Positions 8,195-16,139 of a stretch of DNA of 64,000 nt are shown one piece after another. Source of the stretch: Hyphomicrobiales bacterium (GTDB lineage Bacteria; Pseudomonadota; Alphaproteobacteria; Rhizobiales; Rhizobiaceae). Made by a program: the position numbers and the translations under genes. Each line of letters starts with the position of its first letter. Position 1 is the first letter of the stretch. The DNA is taken from contig UCGV01000033.1 in assembly GCA_900471925.1 (NCBI GenBank), forward strand, positions 1-64,000, read 5' to 3'. Below the pieces are notes generated by a model that was given only the letters and a program-made list of their open reading frames with translations, was not told the origin of the DNA and made no database searches.

Positions 8195-9013
8195 TCAATA
8201 CTCCTCGCGGAAAACGCCAAGCCCTTTGAAGATGGCCGTCAGTTCCCGCGTATAGGCGGAAAACTTCGGATCCTCGCGCATGGCAAGTCGCCGCGGCCGC
8301 GGCAGGTCGATATCGATGATCCGTTCGATCCGGCCCGGACGCGGCGACATCACGACCACCCGGTCGCTGAGGAAGATCGCTTCCTGGATCGAGTGGGTGA
8401 TGAAGAAGACCGTCATCTCGTTGTCGGCGCACAGGCGCAGGAGATCGATCTGCAACTGGTCGCGGGTCATGGCGTCGAGTGCGCCGAACGGCTCGTCCAT
8501 CAGGAGGAGCGGCGGCCGGTGCAGGAGCGCCCGACAGATCGAGACACGCTGGCGCATGCCGCCAGAGAGTTCCTTAGGATAGGCGTCCTCGAAGTCTTCG
8601 AGCGAAACCATCTTGAGCAACTGACGCGCTCTGTCTTTCGCCTCAGCCATGTCGGATTTGCGCACTTCTGCCTGCAGCAATACATTCTGCAGGGCGGTGC
8701 GCCACTCAAGCAGCACGTCTTGTTGAAAGACCACGCCTGCTTCTGCATTGGGACCATCTATATGCTTGTCGCCGACCATGATGCGGCCGAGCGAAACCGA
8801 CGTCAGGCCTGCAAGCAGCATCATCAGCGTGCTCTTGCCGCAGCCGCTCGGACCGAGCACTGAGACGAACTCGCCCTTGCCGATCGACAGATTGATGTCC
8901 TGAAGCGCATGCACCGTACCTTTGCGGGTTTCGAAACTTTTCGAGACGCCCGAAATGGCGATGTGCTTCGATGTCACCTTGGGAATGCTGTGTTGTGCTG
9001 GAATGGCGTTCAT
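8195..9013 (-). CDS. ABC transporter ATPase (SsuB/TauB-like)
   Basis: A 272-residue nucleotide-binding subunit with Walker A GPSGCGKST, Q-loop FQQD, signature LSGGMRQR, Walker B LLLMDEP and switch histidine THS. It belongs to the nitrate/sulfonate/taurine importer branch and pairs with the permease downstream and the NMT1/THI5-like binding protein upstream. The ligand is probably the compound degraded by this island. Confidence 0.95.
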   Translation of the reverse strand: MNAIPAQHSIPKVTSKHIAISGVSKSFETRKGTVHALQDINLSIGKGEFVSVLGPSGCGKSTLMMLLAGLTSVSLGRIMVGDKHIDGPNAEAGVVFQQDVLLEWRTALQNVLLQAEVRKSDMAEAKDRARQLLKMVSLEDFEDAYPKELSGGMRQRVSICRALLHRPPLLLMDEPFGALDAMTRDQLQIDLLRLCADNEMTVFFITHSIQEAIFLSDRVVVMSPRPGRIERIIDIDLPRPRRLAMREDPKFSAYTRELTAIFKGLGVFREEY

Positions 9014-9087
9014 CTCTGCATCTGGGTCTGACCCATCTCCTGTGAGGCCCTGTGGCCGAGAAAAATCCGTACGGGCGGAGAGCCCGT

Positions 9088-9873
9088 TCAGATCGAACGA
9101 ATGGCGCCGCCATCGACGCGCAGCATGCTGCCGGTGACGTAGCTTGCCGGCACCCCAGCAAGAAATGCTGCGACGGCGCCAAATTCTTCCACCGTGCCGT
9201 AGCGTCCGGCCGGAATGGTCGCGGCTGATTCAGCGCTGATATCCTCGATCGGTCGGCCGCTGCGTTCGGCCTGGGCCGCGTCAAGCGATCGTGTCCTCGA
9301 GGTGGCGATCCGCCCCGGCAGCAGCATGTTGACGGTCACGCCGTCCTTTGCGACTTCGCCGGCAAGCGTCTTCATGAAGCCGACAAGAGTCGAGCGAAGC
9401 GCGTTGGAAATCGGCAGATGTGGAATGGGCTGGATGACGCCGCTCGACGCGATGGTGATGATCCGTCCCCATTTCTGTGCGCGCATCGCCTGGACGAGGT
9501 CGAGAGTCAGCGAAAGGACAGGACGAACCATTGCGTCAAATTGTGCGGAAACGATATCGACGTCGACCCCGGACGGCGGGCCAGGCGGCGGGCCGCCGGT
9601 ATTGTTGACCAGGATATCGACCGTGCCATTGCTACGGGCTGTCTCGCTGATCTTGCGGCCAGCGTCGGGGTCGGAAAGATCCGCCGGAGCAAGGTAGCAC
9701 CTGAGCTGTTGGTCTTCAGGAAGGCTCCGCCGCGCTGCTTCCAGGCGCTCGACCGAGCGTCCGCTGATCGTTACCGTCGCGCCTTCGCAGAGCAGCGCCC
9801 TGGCAACAGCAAGGCCGAGGCCCTGGCTGGCGCCGAGCACCAATGCATGTTTGTTGTTCAGTCCGAGATCCAT
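9088..9873 (-). CDS. Short-chain dehydrogenase, atypical active site
   Basis: A 261-residue Rossmann protein with an intact cofactor motif GASQGLG (residues about 15-21), NNTGG in place of NNAG, and a C-terminal VTGSMLRVDGG. After the catalytic-serine strand (ITIASSG) the usual YxxxK reads PISNALRSTL, so neither the catalytic tyrosine nor lysine is in place. A known SDR subgroup shares this replacement. It sits between the binding protein and ATPase genes, so it is co-expressed with uptake. Oxidoreductase activity is plausible but not assured. Confidence 0.88.
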   Translation of the reverse strand: MDLGLNNKHALVLGASQGLGLAVARALLCEGATVTISGRSVERLEAARRSLPEDQQLRCYLAPADLSDPDAGRKISETARSNGTVDILVNNTGGPPPGPPSGVDVDIVSAQFDAMVRPVLSLTLDLVQAMRAQKWGRIITIASSGVIQPIPHLPISNALRSTLVGFMKTLAGEVAKDGVTVNMLLPGRIATSRTRSLDAAQAERSGRPIEDISAESAATIPAGRYGTVEEFGAVAAFLAGVPASYVTGSMLRVDGGAIRSI

Positions 9874-9942
9874 GTAGAGGTCCGCGCCCCCGAGGGCATT
9901 TCTATGCGATGAGGGTGGCGGCGTGCGCCACCCGGTCACGCG

Positions 9943-10947
9943 TCAATTGGCCGGCAGGTAGGAGCCGTCGTAGATCTTGGCGGGTGTCAGGCCCGGAGCC
10001 ATGCCGCTGTATTTTTCCAGGAGCGAGATCGTGAGCGTAATGTCCTGCTCGGCGACCCAGCCATAAGGCTTGCCCTCGGACGCAGCCGTATGTTCGTATT
10101 TCGGCATGTTCTTGATCTCGCCCTTGATGCCTTCTTCATTTGAATCGGGGCGGGCTTCCATCAGGATCTTCAGAGCTTCGTCGGGATTGGCTGCCGCTTC
10201 GGCCTTGCCCTTCTGCAGGGCTGCCAGGAAGTCGCGGACGGCGTCGCCGTGTTTTGCCAGATAGTCCTTGCGGACGATGACGCTCGAACCGAGAATATTC
10301 ACACCGTAATCGGCAAACAGCATCGGAGGCTCGATGGCGGCCCGTTCGGCGACCTTGTCTCCGTCAGGATTGGCCCAGCCATTGATGAAGTCGACATCAC
10401 CTTTCAAAAGCGCGACGCGGTCGCCGCCGCCATTGATCATGATGACCTTGACCTTGTTCATGTCGACGCCGTTGGCTTCGGCGAAGGCCTTGATCATGCC
10501 GTCCTCGAAGTTGCCTGCGTCTGTGCCGAGGCGCTTGCCCTCGATATCCTTCGGGCTGTTGATGCCGGAGCCCTTGAGGCTGATGATTGACGTCGGATCC
10601 TTCTGCAGGAGGCCTGCCACGGCAATGATCGTATCGGCGCCGGCTGCCTGCTGAGCCTGCGCCAGCGCGCCAAGTCCGGCAATGCCGATTTCGAAATCAC
10701 CGCTTCCGACCGCCTGGATCGTGCCGGTGCTGCCATTGCCGTCGACGATGTTCACGTCGAGGCCTTTCTCGGCGAAGTAGCCCTTGGCGGCAGCAACAAA
10801 CATCGGCGCATCCACGCCGCCGGCGACCCATGCCAGCCGGACATTGATCTTCTCATGTTCCTGTGCGAGGGCGCTGCCCGCAAAGGGCGCACAGAGCATC
10901 GTCAACCCGACGAGCGGCATCACAAGACGCTTCATTTTCTTCCTCAT
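9943..10947 (-). CDS. ABC transporter substrate-binding protein (NMT1/THI5-like, SsuA family)
   Basis: A 334-residue periplasmic binding protein. Residues 1-28 form a signal peptide (basic MRKKMKRL, hydrophobic core, cleavage after AGSALA). The mature part shows the family pattern AKGYFAEKGLDVNI, GSGDFEIGIAG and a DVDFINGWANPDG hinge region. The start at 10947 follows GGGGAACGAG; an ATG at 10935 is also possible. It is the first gene of the transporter operon behind an operator-like inverted repeat. NMT1/THI5-like proteins often bind pyrimidine-like, sulfonate or other small polar ligands, which fits a heterocyclic substrate. Confidence 0.93.
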   Translation of the reverse strand: MRKKMKRLVMPLVGLTMLCAPFAGSALAQEHEKINVRLAWVAGGVDAPMFVAAAKGYFAEKGLDVNIVDGNGSTGTIQAVGSGDFEIGIAGLGALAQAQQAAGADTIIAVAGLLQKDPTSIISLKGSGINSPKDIEGKRLGTDAGNFEDGMIKAFAEANGVDMNKVKVIMINGGGDRVALLKGDVDFINGWANPDGDKVAERAAIEPPMLFADYGVNILGSSVIVRKDYLAKHGDAVRDFLAALQKGKAEAAANPDEALKILMEARPDSNEEGIKGEIKNMPKYEHTAASEGKPYGWVAEQDITLTISLLEKYSGMAPGLTPAKIYDGSYLPAN

Positions 10948-10965
10948 CTCGTTCCCCAATCTTTG

Positions 10966-10988
10966 TTGGCATTCAGATGGTATGCCAA
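10966..10988. promoter_or_regulatory. Putative GntR operator before the transporter operon
   Basis: TTGGCAT and ATGCCAA form an inverted repeat, and the internal ATGGTATGCCAA resembles the 12-bp palindrome of the island. It begins about 20 bases upstream of the binding-protein start codon, a repressor position. Confidence 0.55.
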
Positions 10989-11190
10989 GGGAATATCGCG
11001 TGTCAATGCGCCAGTGTTGCAATATTGAGCATCATCATTTTGTGATTATTTTATGTGCAAGGCAACGTCGGAAGGAGCGCAAATCGATCGAATTTGCACT
11101 CGCTTGAATATTCTTGTCAGTCTCTGAAGAAGAGAATGCCGAGCGCCTGTGCTCCTGCGAATTCCCGTAACCCGCATGGGCTTGCCGGGG

Positions 11191-11219
11191 GGCGCGGCCC
11201 GGAAAACTGGCCGCACCCT
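11191..11219 (-). terminator. Hairpin downstream of nitrilase paralogue 2
   Basis: A nine-base stem with one G-T pair lies 19 bases beyond the stop codon of the minus-strand nitrilase gene. It lacks a T-run, so termination may be inefficient. The rest of the gap between 10948 and 11237 holds only the transporter promoter and operator. Confidence 0.4.
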
Positions 11220-11237
11220 TTGTCGCTATCGTGATGT

Positions 11238-12269
11238 TCAGGCGTCGATATCGCGAATGATGCGCGCGGCCATCAGGTTGGCGATTGCCTGTTCGTGAAC
11301 GGGCGAGAGCTCGGAATAATTTTCGAAAGCCTTTGTTGCCAATGCATCGACCGGATAGAACTCGGCGGTCGCAAAATAGTCGCGATACATTTCCCAGCGC
11401 GTGCGCAGCAGGGCATTGCCCATATTGGTGTCACGTCGGGCGGCTTGCAGTGCTGCGATGTCGATGACGGCCGTTGCCGTAACGCTCTCGGCATCGGATT
11501 TTTCGAAGGCCAGGTAGGTCCCGTTGAAATCGACAATCTGGGAATGGCCGCCACGTTCTTGATCCGAAAAGCCGATCTGGCCGGATACATTGGTGCTGAT
11601 CAGGTAGCACATGTTTTCCGCCGCACGGCAGATCTTGGCGGCATCAGCCCTCGCGTTGGCGGGTTCATTGGAGGGATGCAGCAGGACTTCCGCACCGCGC
11701 ATCATGAAGACGCGCGACAGTTCGGGTACACTGACCTCGCCGCAGGGAAAGATCGCCAGCCGGCCAAGTTCGGTATCGGCGACGGGAAAGATTCCGTCTT
11801 CGCCATAGGCGTCGCGATACTGGCTAAGAATATCGTGCGGCGACGTCCAACTTGCAGTGTTGATGCGCCGGTAGCGCAGGATGATCTCTCCTTTTGTGTC
11901 GAGCAGAAAAGAGGAGTTGAAGTAGCGATCTGGCCAGCGTGGATCGACCTCGAAATGATTGCCGGCAATGTAGATGTCGTACTGGCGCGCAACCATTGCC
12001 AGACGCTCTGTGATCGGACCGGGAATTGTGGTGCATGCGCGCTCGATCCATTCGCTGACCGGGGTAGCGCGCGGCGGGCCCTGAAACACGAATTCTGGCA
12101 GCACGACGAGTTTCGGCGGCACTTCGCTGCGGCAGGCGGTCTCGATCAGTTGCACGGCCACATCAAGATTGTCTTCGATGATCTGCCAGGCCTCCTCGCG
12201 TGTCGTCGCGTTGCTGGCGATCTTGCTGTTCATCTGGATACAGGTCGCTCTCCACGGCTGAACCGACAT
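11238..12269 (-). CDS. Carbon-nitrogen hydrolase (nitrilase superfamily), paralogue 2
   Basis: A 343-residue protein clearly paralogous to the gene at 3803-4846; both open with a PWRAT.IQM segment. It has the nitrilase glutamate (LPEF), the cysteine nucleophile (FPCGE) and, at the lysine position, YRRIN with arginine. The start at 12269 follows AAGGAGAT. It is divergent from the second GntR gene across an operator. Two co-regulated copies suggest two successive C-N cleavages, or two related substrates, in one pathway. Confidence 0.9.
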   Translation of the reverse strand: MSVQPWRATCIQMNSKIASNATTREEAWQIIEDNLDVAVQLIETACRSEVPPKLVVLPEFVFQGPPRATPVSEWIERACTTIPGPITERLAMVARQYDIYIAGNHFEVDPRWPDRYFNSSFLLDTKGEIILRYRRINTASWTSPHDILSQYRDAYGEDGIFPVADTELGRLAIFPCGEVSVPELSRVFMMRGAEVLLHPSNEPANARADAAKICRAAENMCYLISTNVSGQIGFSDQERGGHSQIVDFNGTYLAFEKSDAESVTATAVIDIAALQAARRDTNMGNALLRTRWEMYRDYFATAEFYPVDALATKAFENYSELSPVHEQAIANLMAARIIRDIDA

Positions 12270-12293
12270 TGATATCTCCTTCGTTGATTTGGG

Positions 12294-12319
12294 TGTGCCA
12301 ATGGAATACCATTGGCACA
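12294..12319. promoter_or_regulatory. Extended operator palindrome before nitrilase paralogue 2
   Basis: Two perfect 11-base arms (TGTGCCAATGG and its complement) flank AATA. The centre TGGAATACCA matches the core found elsewhere in the island. It is the longest inverted repeat of the set and lies between the divergent nitrilase and GntR genes. Confidence 0.65.
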
Positions 12320-12390
12320 CAATCGTCAATATGGTTCGTCGGGCACCGACCAAACGTCACCTGTGGAAATGGATTGCCTGATACGTGTGA

Positions 12391-12402
12391 TTGGTATATC
12401 GC
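12391..12402. promoter_or_regulatory. Operator half-site before the second GntR gene
   Basis: TTGGTATATCGC keeps the left half of the TTGGTATACCAA palindrome, 27 bases upstream of the second regulator's start. The right half is poor. Confidence 0.4.
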
Positions 12403-12428
12403 CGGTCCACCAGAAAAATGAGGTTCCG

Positions 12429-13124
12429 ATGACATTTGCCGATCCGGATACGGCGGGACGCGTGTTACCGCTTGCCGCAGACAGCGAACTCAGCCTCAGT
12501 GAATTTGCCTATGCGCAGATTCTGGATCTCATCCTGTCCGGACGGCTGCAGGCGGGAGCCGTTCTGCAGGAGCGCAAGCTCGCCAATATGCTATCGATCT
12601 CACGCACACCCGTTCGCGAAGCCCTCGGTCGGCTTGAGACGGAATCGCTCGCCATGCGCCGGCAGGGTCGCATGCTCGTCGTTGCCGACGTCAGCATCGA
12701 AACCTACATGAACCTGCTCGATATGCGCCGTATCCTCGAGGTCGAGGCCGCCGCCCGCGCAACCGGCCAGCTCGCGGCCGAGAATGCGGAAAAGGTGCGG
12801 ATCGCCATCCGCCGGCTGCTGCAGCTTCCCAAGATCACGCCGGCCGATCACTGGTCCGTCGACGATCTCGTACATGGCACCATTGCGGAAGCTGCTGGAA
12901 ATCCGATGGTCGCCGCCGCGATCCGCGATCTTCGCCGGCGTACACATATCTTCAACACGGCGCGCATGCCCCACCGCCTGCAGCCGGGTGGTAGCGAGCA
13001 TATGGCGCTGATAGATGCAGTTGCGGGCGACGACCCCGATCTGTCGAGGCGGCTGATGGGCAATCACCTCGACAATGTACGCGACGCCATTATCGACTTC
13101 ATCCTCGGTCGGCGCAGAGGCTGA
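12429..13124 (+). CDS. GntR family regulator, FadR/FCD subfamily (second of two)
   Basis: A 231-residue regulator with an N-terminal winged helix (SRTPVREALGRLETESL near residues 60-75) and an FCD domain (DDLVHGTIAEAAGNPMV, MGNHLDNVRDAI). The translation is similar to the regulator at 2890-3573 through both domains, so they are paralogues. The start at 12429 follows GAGG. It is divergent from nitrilase paralogue 2 and convergent with the DapA-like gene. The two regulators may bind the same palindrome, giving either redundancy or cross-control. Confidence 0.93.
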   Translation: MTFADPDTAGRVLPLAADSELSLSEFAYAQILDLILSGRLQAGAVLQERKLANMLSISRTPVREALGRLETESLAMRRQGRMLVVADVSIETYMNLLDMRRILEVEAAARATGQLAAENAEKVRIAIRRLLQLPKITPADHWSVDDLVHGTIAEAAGNPMVAAAIRDLRRRTHIFNTARMPHRLQPGGSEHMALIDAVAGDDPDLSRRLMGNHLDNVRDAIIDFILGRRRG

Positions 13125-13133
13125 CGGCGGCAC

Positions 13134-14057
13134 TCAGCCGAGCTCGGCCAGGCGGCGTTCCTGCCGCAGGATCAAGCGTTCGATCTCCGCGACCGCAGTC
13201 TGCGAAATTGGCGCGGCGGGGCGTCTCTGCGCGGCACTGCGGATCGCGCCGCGTCGCGCAAGCACATATTTGCGGGCGCCGAGCCCGATGCCGGGCTGCT
13301 GTTCGTAGCGTACGAGCGGCAGGTAGGCGTCGAATATATCCTGTGCCCGTTCCATGTTTTTGGAGGCGAGCGCGCAGACCTCGACCATCATTTCGGGGTA
13401 GCCAAAGCCGGTCATGGCGCCATCCGCGCCGCGCGCCATCTCTTCGGGCAGGAAGATGCCGCCATTGCCGCAGAGAATCGATACCCGGCGGCGACCCTTG
13501 GCCTCTGCCTCGCGTAGCGCGGTGATCTTTGCAAGTCCCGGCCAGTCCTCATGCTTGACCATGACGATGCTGGGGCACACCTCGATGATGCGGCCGAGCG
13601 TATCGTTGCTGATCGCAACGCCGGTCGAGAGAGGGAAGTCCTGGAGCACCACCGGAACCTCGGCGCCAAGGGTTTCCACGACCTGCTGATAATAGCCGAC
13701 GATCTGCTCATTGGTTTTCAGGTTGCCGGGTGGCGCCACCATGACGCCGGCAGCACCCTGATCCATAACCGCCTTCGTCAATTCGCTGATGGCAGCCAGT
13801 CCCGGCGCCGATACGCCGACGACCACAGGCTTGTCTGCCGCGCGAGAAAGCGTCTGTCTGGTCACCGCCAAGGCTTCGGCATGCGTAAGCTTCGGCGCCT
13901 CGCCCATCATGCCGAGAATGGTCAGCCCGTCGGCTCCAGCCTCAAGATAGAAGTCGGTGACGCTGTCGATGCTTGGAGCATCGATCGTGCCGTCTTCGGT
14001 AAATGGCGTGACAGCGATGACGTAAACGCCCTTGCTGCTGGTGTTGATCAGGGACAT
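13134..14057 (-). CDS. DapA-family aldolase/lyase (not a true dihydrodipicolinate synthase)
   Basis: A 307-residue TIM-barrel protein of the DapA/NanA superfamily. The Schiff-base lysine is in VMVKHEDWPG, and a GEAPKLT motif follows the glycine-rich GMMGE. The YNxP tyrosine that relays protons in DapA is replaced by a QDFP segment, so lysine biosynthesis is unlikely. It is divergent from an SDR gene across paired operators and probably splits or forms a keto-acid in the catabolic pathway. Which reaction it catalyses is not visible. Confidence 0.9.
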   Translation of the reverse strand: MSLINTSSKGVYVIAVTPFTEDGTIDAPSIDSVTDFYLEAGADGLTILGMMGEAPKLTHAEALAVTRQTLSRAADKPVVVGVSAPGLAAISELTKAVMDQGAAGVMVAPPGNLKTNEQIVGYYQQVVETLGAEVPVVLQDFPLSTGVAISNDTLGRIIEVCPSIVMVKHEDWPGLAKITALREAEAKGRRRVSILCGNGGIFLPEEMARGADGAMTGFGYPEMMVEVCALASKNMERAQDIFDAYLPLVRYEQQPGIGLGARKYVLARRGAIRSAAQRRPAAPISQTAVAEIERLILRQERRLAELG

Positions 14058-14174
14058 TGGATGATCCGTTCTGGCGAGTGGCGATCCATCTGACGACTTG
14101 TCAAAGCGGGTGCTGCGGTGGCCGCGTACCGCGTCGATTTAAAAATCGTCAGGGGTGGTTGCGTGATTCCTATT

Positions 14175-14197
14175 TTGGTATACCGTTGATATTCCAA
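14175..14197. promoter_or_regulatory. Two tandem operator copies between dapA-like and SDR genes
   Basis: TTGGTATACCGT (14175-14186) and TTGATATTCCAA (14186-14197) abut, each differing by one or two bases from TTGGTATACCAA. They end about 20 bases upstream of the SDR start codon, in the only gap between the divergent genes. Confidence 0.6.
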
Positions 14198-14217
14198 ATC
14201 GCATAAAGTGAAATCCA

Positions 14218-14895
14218 ATGTCAACGATCCTTATTTCAGGCGCAAACCGCGGTATCGGCTTCGAACTGGCGCGCCAGTTTGGTGCAGACGGCTGGACGGT
14301 TCTCGGAACCGCCCGTGATCCCTCGACTGCCGGCGAACTCGAAGCGTTAACGGGGGCAACGGTGCTGCCGCTGGATGTCAACCGGAGCAACTCAATCGAC
14401 GCACTTTGTGGCGCCCTTGATGGCCGGCCGATCGATGTGTTGATCGCCAATGCCGGCATTGCCTTCAACCTGGAGGCAAAGCCGGCCGAGGTAACGCGGG
14501 AGGACTTCCTCAAGGTGATCGAGACAAACACCTTTGCGCCGCTTGCACTAGCTGCCGCACTCAAGCCGAACTTGCTGGCAGGAAGGCTTAAGATCGCGAC
14601 CGCCATGTCGAGCCTGATGAGTTCGATCGGCGCCAATGACTGGGGAACTCAATATACCTATCGTGCCTCCAAGACAGGTCTGAACGCCGTCTGGTCGACC
14701 CTGGCGAGAGAATGGAGGGCCGATGGGATCATCTGCACCCTGCTTCGGCCCGGTCTGGTCGCAACCCGGATGACGAATTTCAATGGTCTTGCGGTCGAGA
14801 CAAGCGTGGCCGGCATGAAGAATGTCATTGCCAGACTGACGATCGCCGATTCCGGTCGCATCATTGGTTATGACGGCACCGATGTGCCTTGGTGA
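14218..14895 (+). CDS. Short-chain dehydrogenase (C-factor-like)
   Basis: A 225-residue classical SDR. It has the cofactor motif GANRGIG at residues 8-14, ANAG at 77-80, candidate catalytic serines near 131-136, and Y148-x3-K152 (YRASK). It should be an active NAD(P)-dependent oxidoreductase. It is under the paired operators and immediately followed by a diverged paralogue, so it likely oxidises or reduces a late intermediate. The C-terminal GRIIGYDGTDVPW is shared in part with the paralogue. Confidence 0.92.
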   Translation: MSTILISGANRGIGFELARQFGADGWTVLGTARDPSTAGELEALTGATVLPLDVNRSNSIDALCGALDGRPIDVLIANAGIAFNLEAKPAEVTREDFLKVIETNTFAPLALAAALKPNLLAGRLKIATAMSSLMSSIGANDWGTQYTYRASKTGLNAVWSTLAREWRADGIICTLLRPGLVATRMTNFNGLAVETSVAGMKNVIARLTIADSGRIIGYDGTDVPW

Positions 14896-14914
14896 AGCAG
14901 GGGAGAGCGCGATA

Positions 14915-15598
14915 TTGCCCACCATATTGATCACACAGGCGAGTGAAGCGCTCGGCATGAAGATCGCCATCCGCTACGCGATGGATGGATGGCATGTTAT
15001 TGCCGCAAGTAACGCGCCGCTTGACGCGGGCCTCACAGCTAGGTTCGAAGGTCGGATTGAGGCTCGGTTTTACGACCCGTCTGTTGAAAACTCTGCCCGT
15101 GGCCTGGCAGAGGCGCTTGAGGGGCGTTCGATCGACATTGTCGTTCTCAACGAAGGTGTCAGCGATGTCGATGATTTGCCGCCCGAGCAGATCACGTCCG
15201 AACGCTGGCGACCGATCATGCTCGCCAACACTTATGCACCCCTTCATCTCGCGAGCTTGCTGGAGCCAAATCTCAGGCGAGGCGAGCGGAAGATCCTTGC
15301 CGCCATCTCAAGCCATGCGGCCTCATTGGGGTGTTTCGACGGAACACGTGGTTTCGCCTATCGCGCATCGAAAGCGGCGCTGAACCAGATGTGGCGCAAC
15401 CTTTCAGTCGAATGGAAATCTTGGGGCTGTATTTGCCTTCTTCTTGAACCGTACGGCTCCGGTGATTTGGCCGCCGCTCAACAAGCAAGCCGGCGGGAAG
15501 AGGACATTGCCGCTGTTTTAAAATCGTTCCTCTTCGCTGCGACATCCGAGCAAAGCGGTAAGCACTGGACCCGCGACGGTTCATTGATCCCATGGTAG
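14915..15598 (+). CDS. Diverged SDR paralogue with degenerate cofactor motif (TTG start)
   Basis: A 227-residue protein that aligns from its first residues with the gene just upstream (PTILITQ against STILISG; ending SLIPW against TDVPW). It keeps YRASK (Tyr149, Lys153), but the glycine-rich loop reads TQASEALG instead of SGANRGIG, and NAG becomes NEG. I place the start at TTG 14915, with GGGGAG about six bases upstream, because this matches the paralogue's length. An ATG at 14864 would overlap the previous gene. It may be a catalytically weak partner subunit or a decaying duplicate. Confidence 0.8.
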   Translation: MPTILITQASEALGMKIAIRYAMDGWHVIAASNAPLDAGLTARFEGRIEARFYDPSVENSARGLAEALEGRSIDIVVLNEGVSDVDDLPPEQITSERWRPIMLANTYAPLHLASLLEPNLRRGERKILAAISSHAASLGCFDGTRGFAYRASKAALNQMWRNLSVEWKSWGCICLLLEPYGSGDLAAAQQASRREEDIAAVLKSFLFAATSEQSGKHWTRDGSLIPW

Positions 15599-15681
15599 CT
15601 CTGGATCCATCGGATCGACCGGCGGGCGCCACGAATGCAGAACCCGGAGGCCGACGGCAATGACTGTCATATAGGCCGCCG

Positions 15682-15990
15682 TCAGTCGCAAATGAGAAGC
15701 GGCTGCGCAAATGAGACGAATTGTTTGCCGCTTTCAGGGCCATCGACGAAGGTGAGCACCACGAAACGTCCTGTTGTTTCAAGCGCAGTCACCAGATGAT
15801 GCCATTTACCCCGCTTGTAGTTGATCCCTATAGCGCCGGGAACGCGAAAGGCGATAAGTCTCTCGCAATCCGGCCCGCCGTCGGGTTGGTTCGGAGCGAC
15901 CAGCGAGCTAGCTCTCGCATTCGAGACCGGGACCGGCGCAGCACGCGCGACAAACTTGATCAATTCTCTCGTCCTGCAACTTATGTTCAT
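15682..15990 (-). pseudogene. C-terminal remnant of ureidoglycolate lyase (AllA-like)
   Basis: The last 60 or so residues match the ureidoglycolate lyase C-terminus: an AF..PGAIGINYKRGKWHH segment, then ETTGRFVVLTFVDG. Intact enzymes are about 160-170 residues long. Here the frame before the match is unrelated (start possible at 15990, MNISCRTREL), and the N-terminal half is not found in neighbouring frames. The enzyme makes glyoxylate and urea from ureidoglycolate in allantoin breakdown. Homology is convincing; whether a short product is still made is unknown. Confidence 0.65.
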
Positions 15991-16139
15991 CCCTCGTTCC
16001 CGCGGGAGAGGCGCTGCTGCGCCCGCAAAAGGGCGACGATTTCCCCGCTTTCGTTTCCGGCCCCGATGGCGGAAGCGATGGCTGACACGGTTCGCGGCGG
16101 AGAGAGGCATTTCTCGCTGGAGGTGCTGCTCAGTGATCG

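Noticed and set aside
13134..14057. Calling this gene dapA for lysine biosynthesis
   Set aside because: The relay tyrosine motif is absent, and the gene lies under the catabolic operators.
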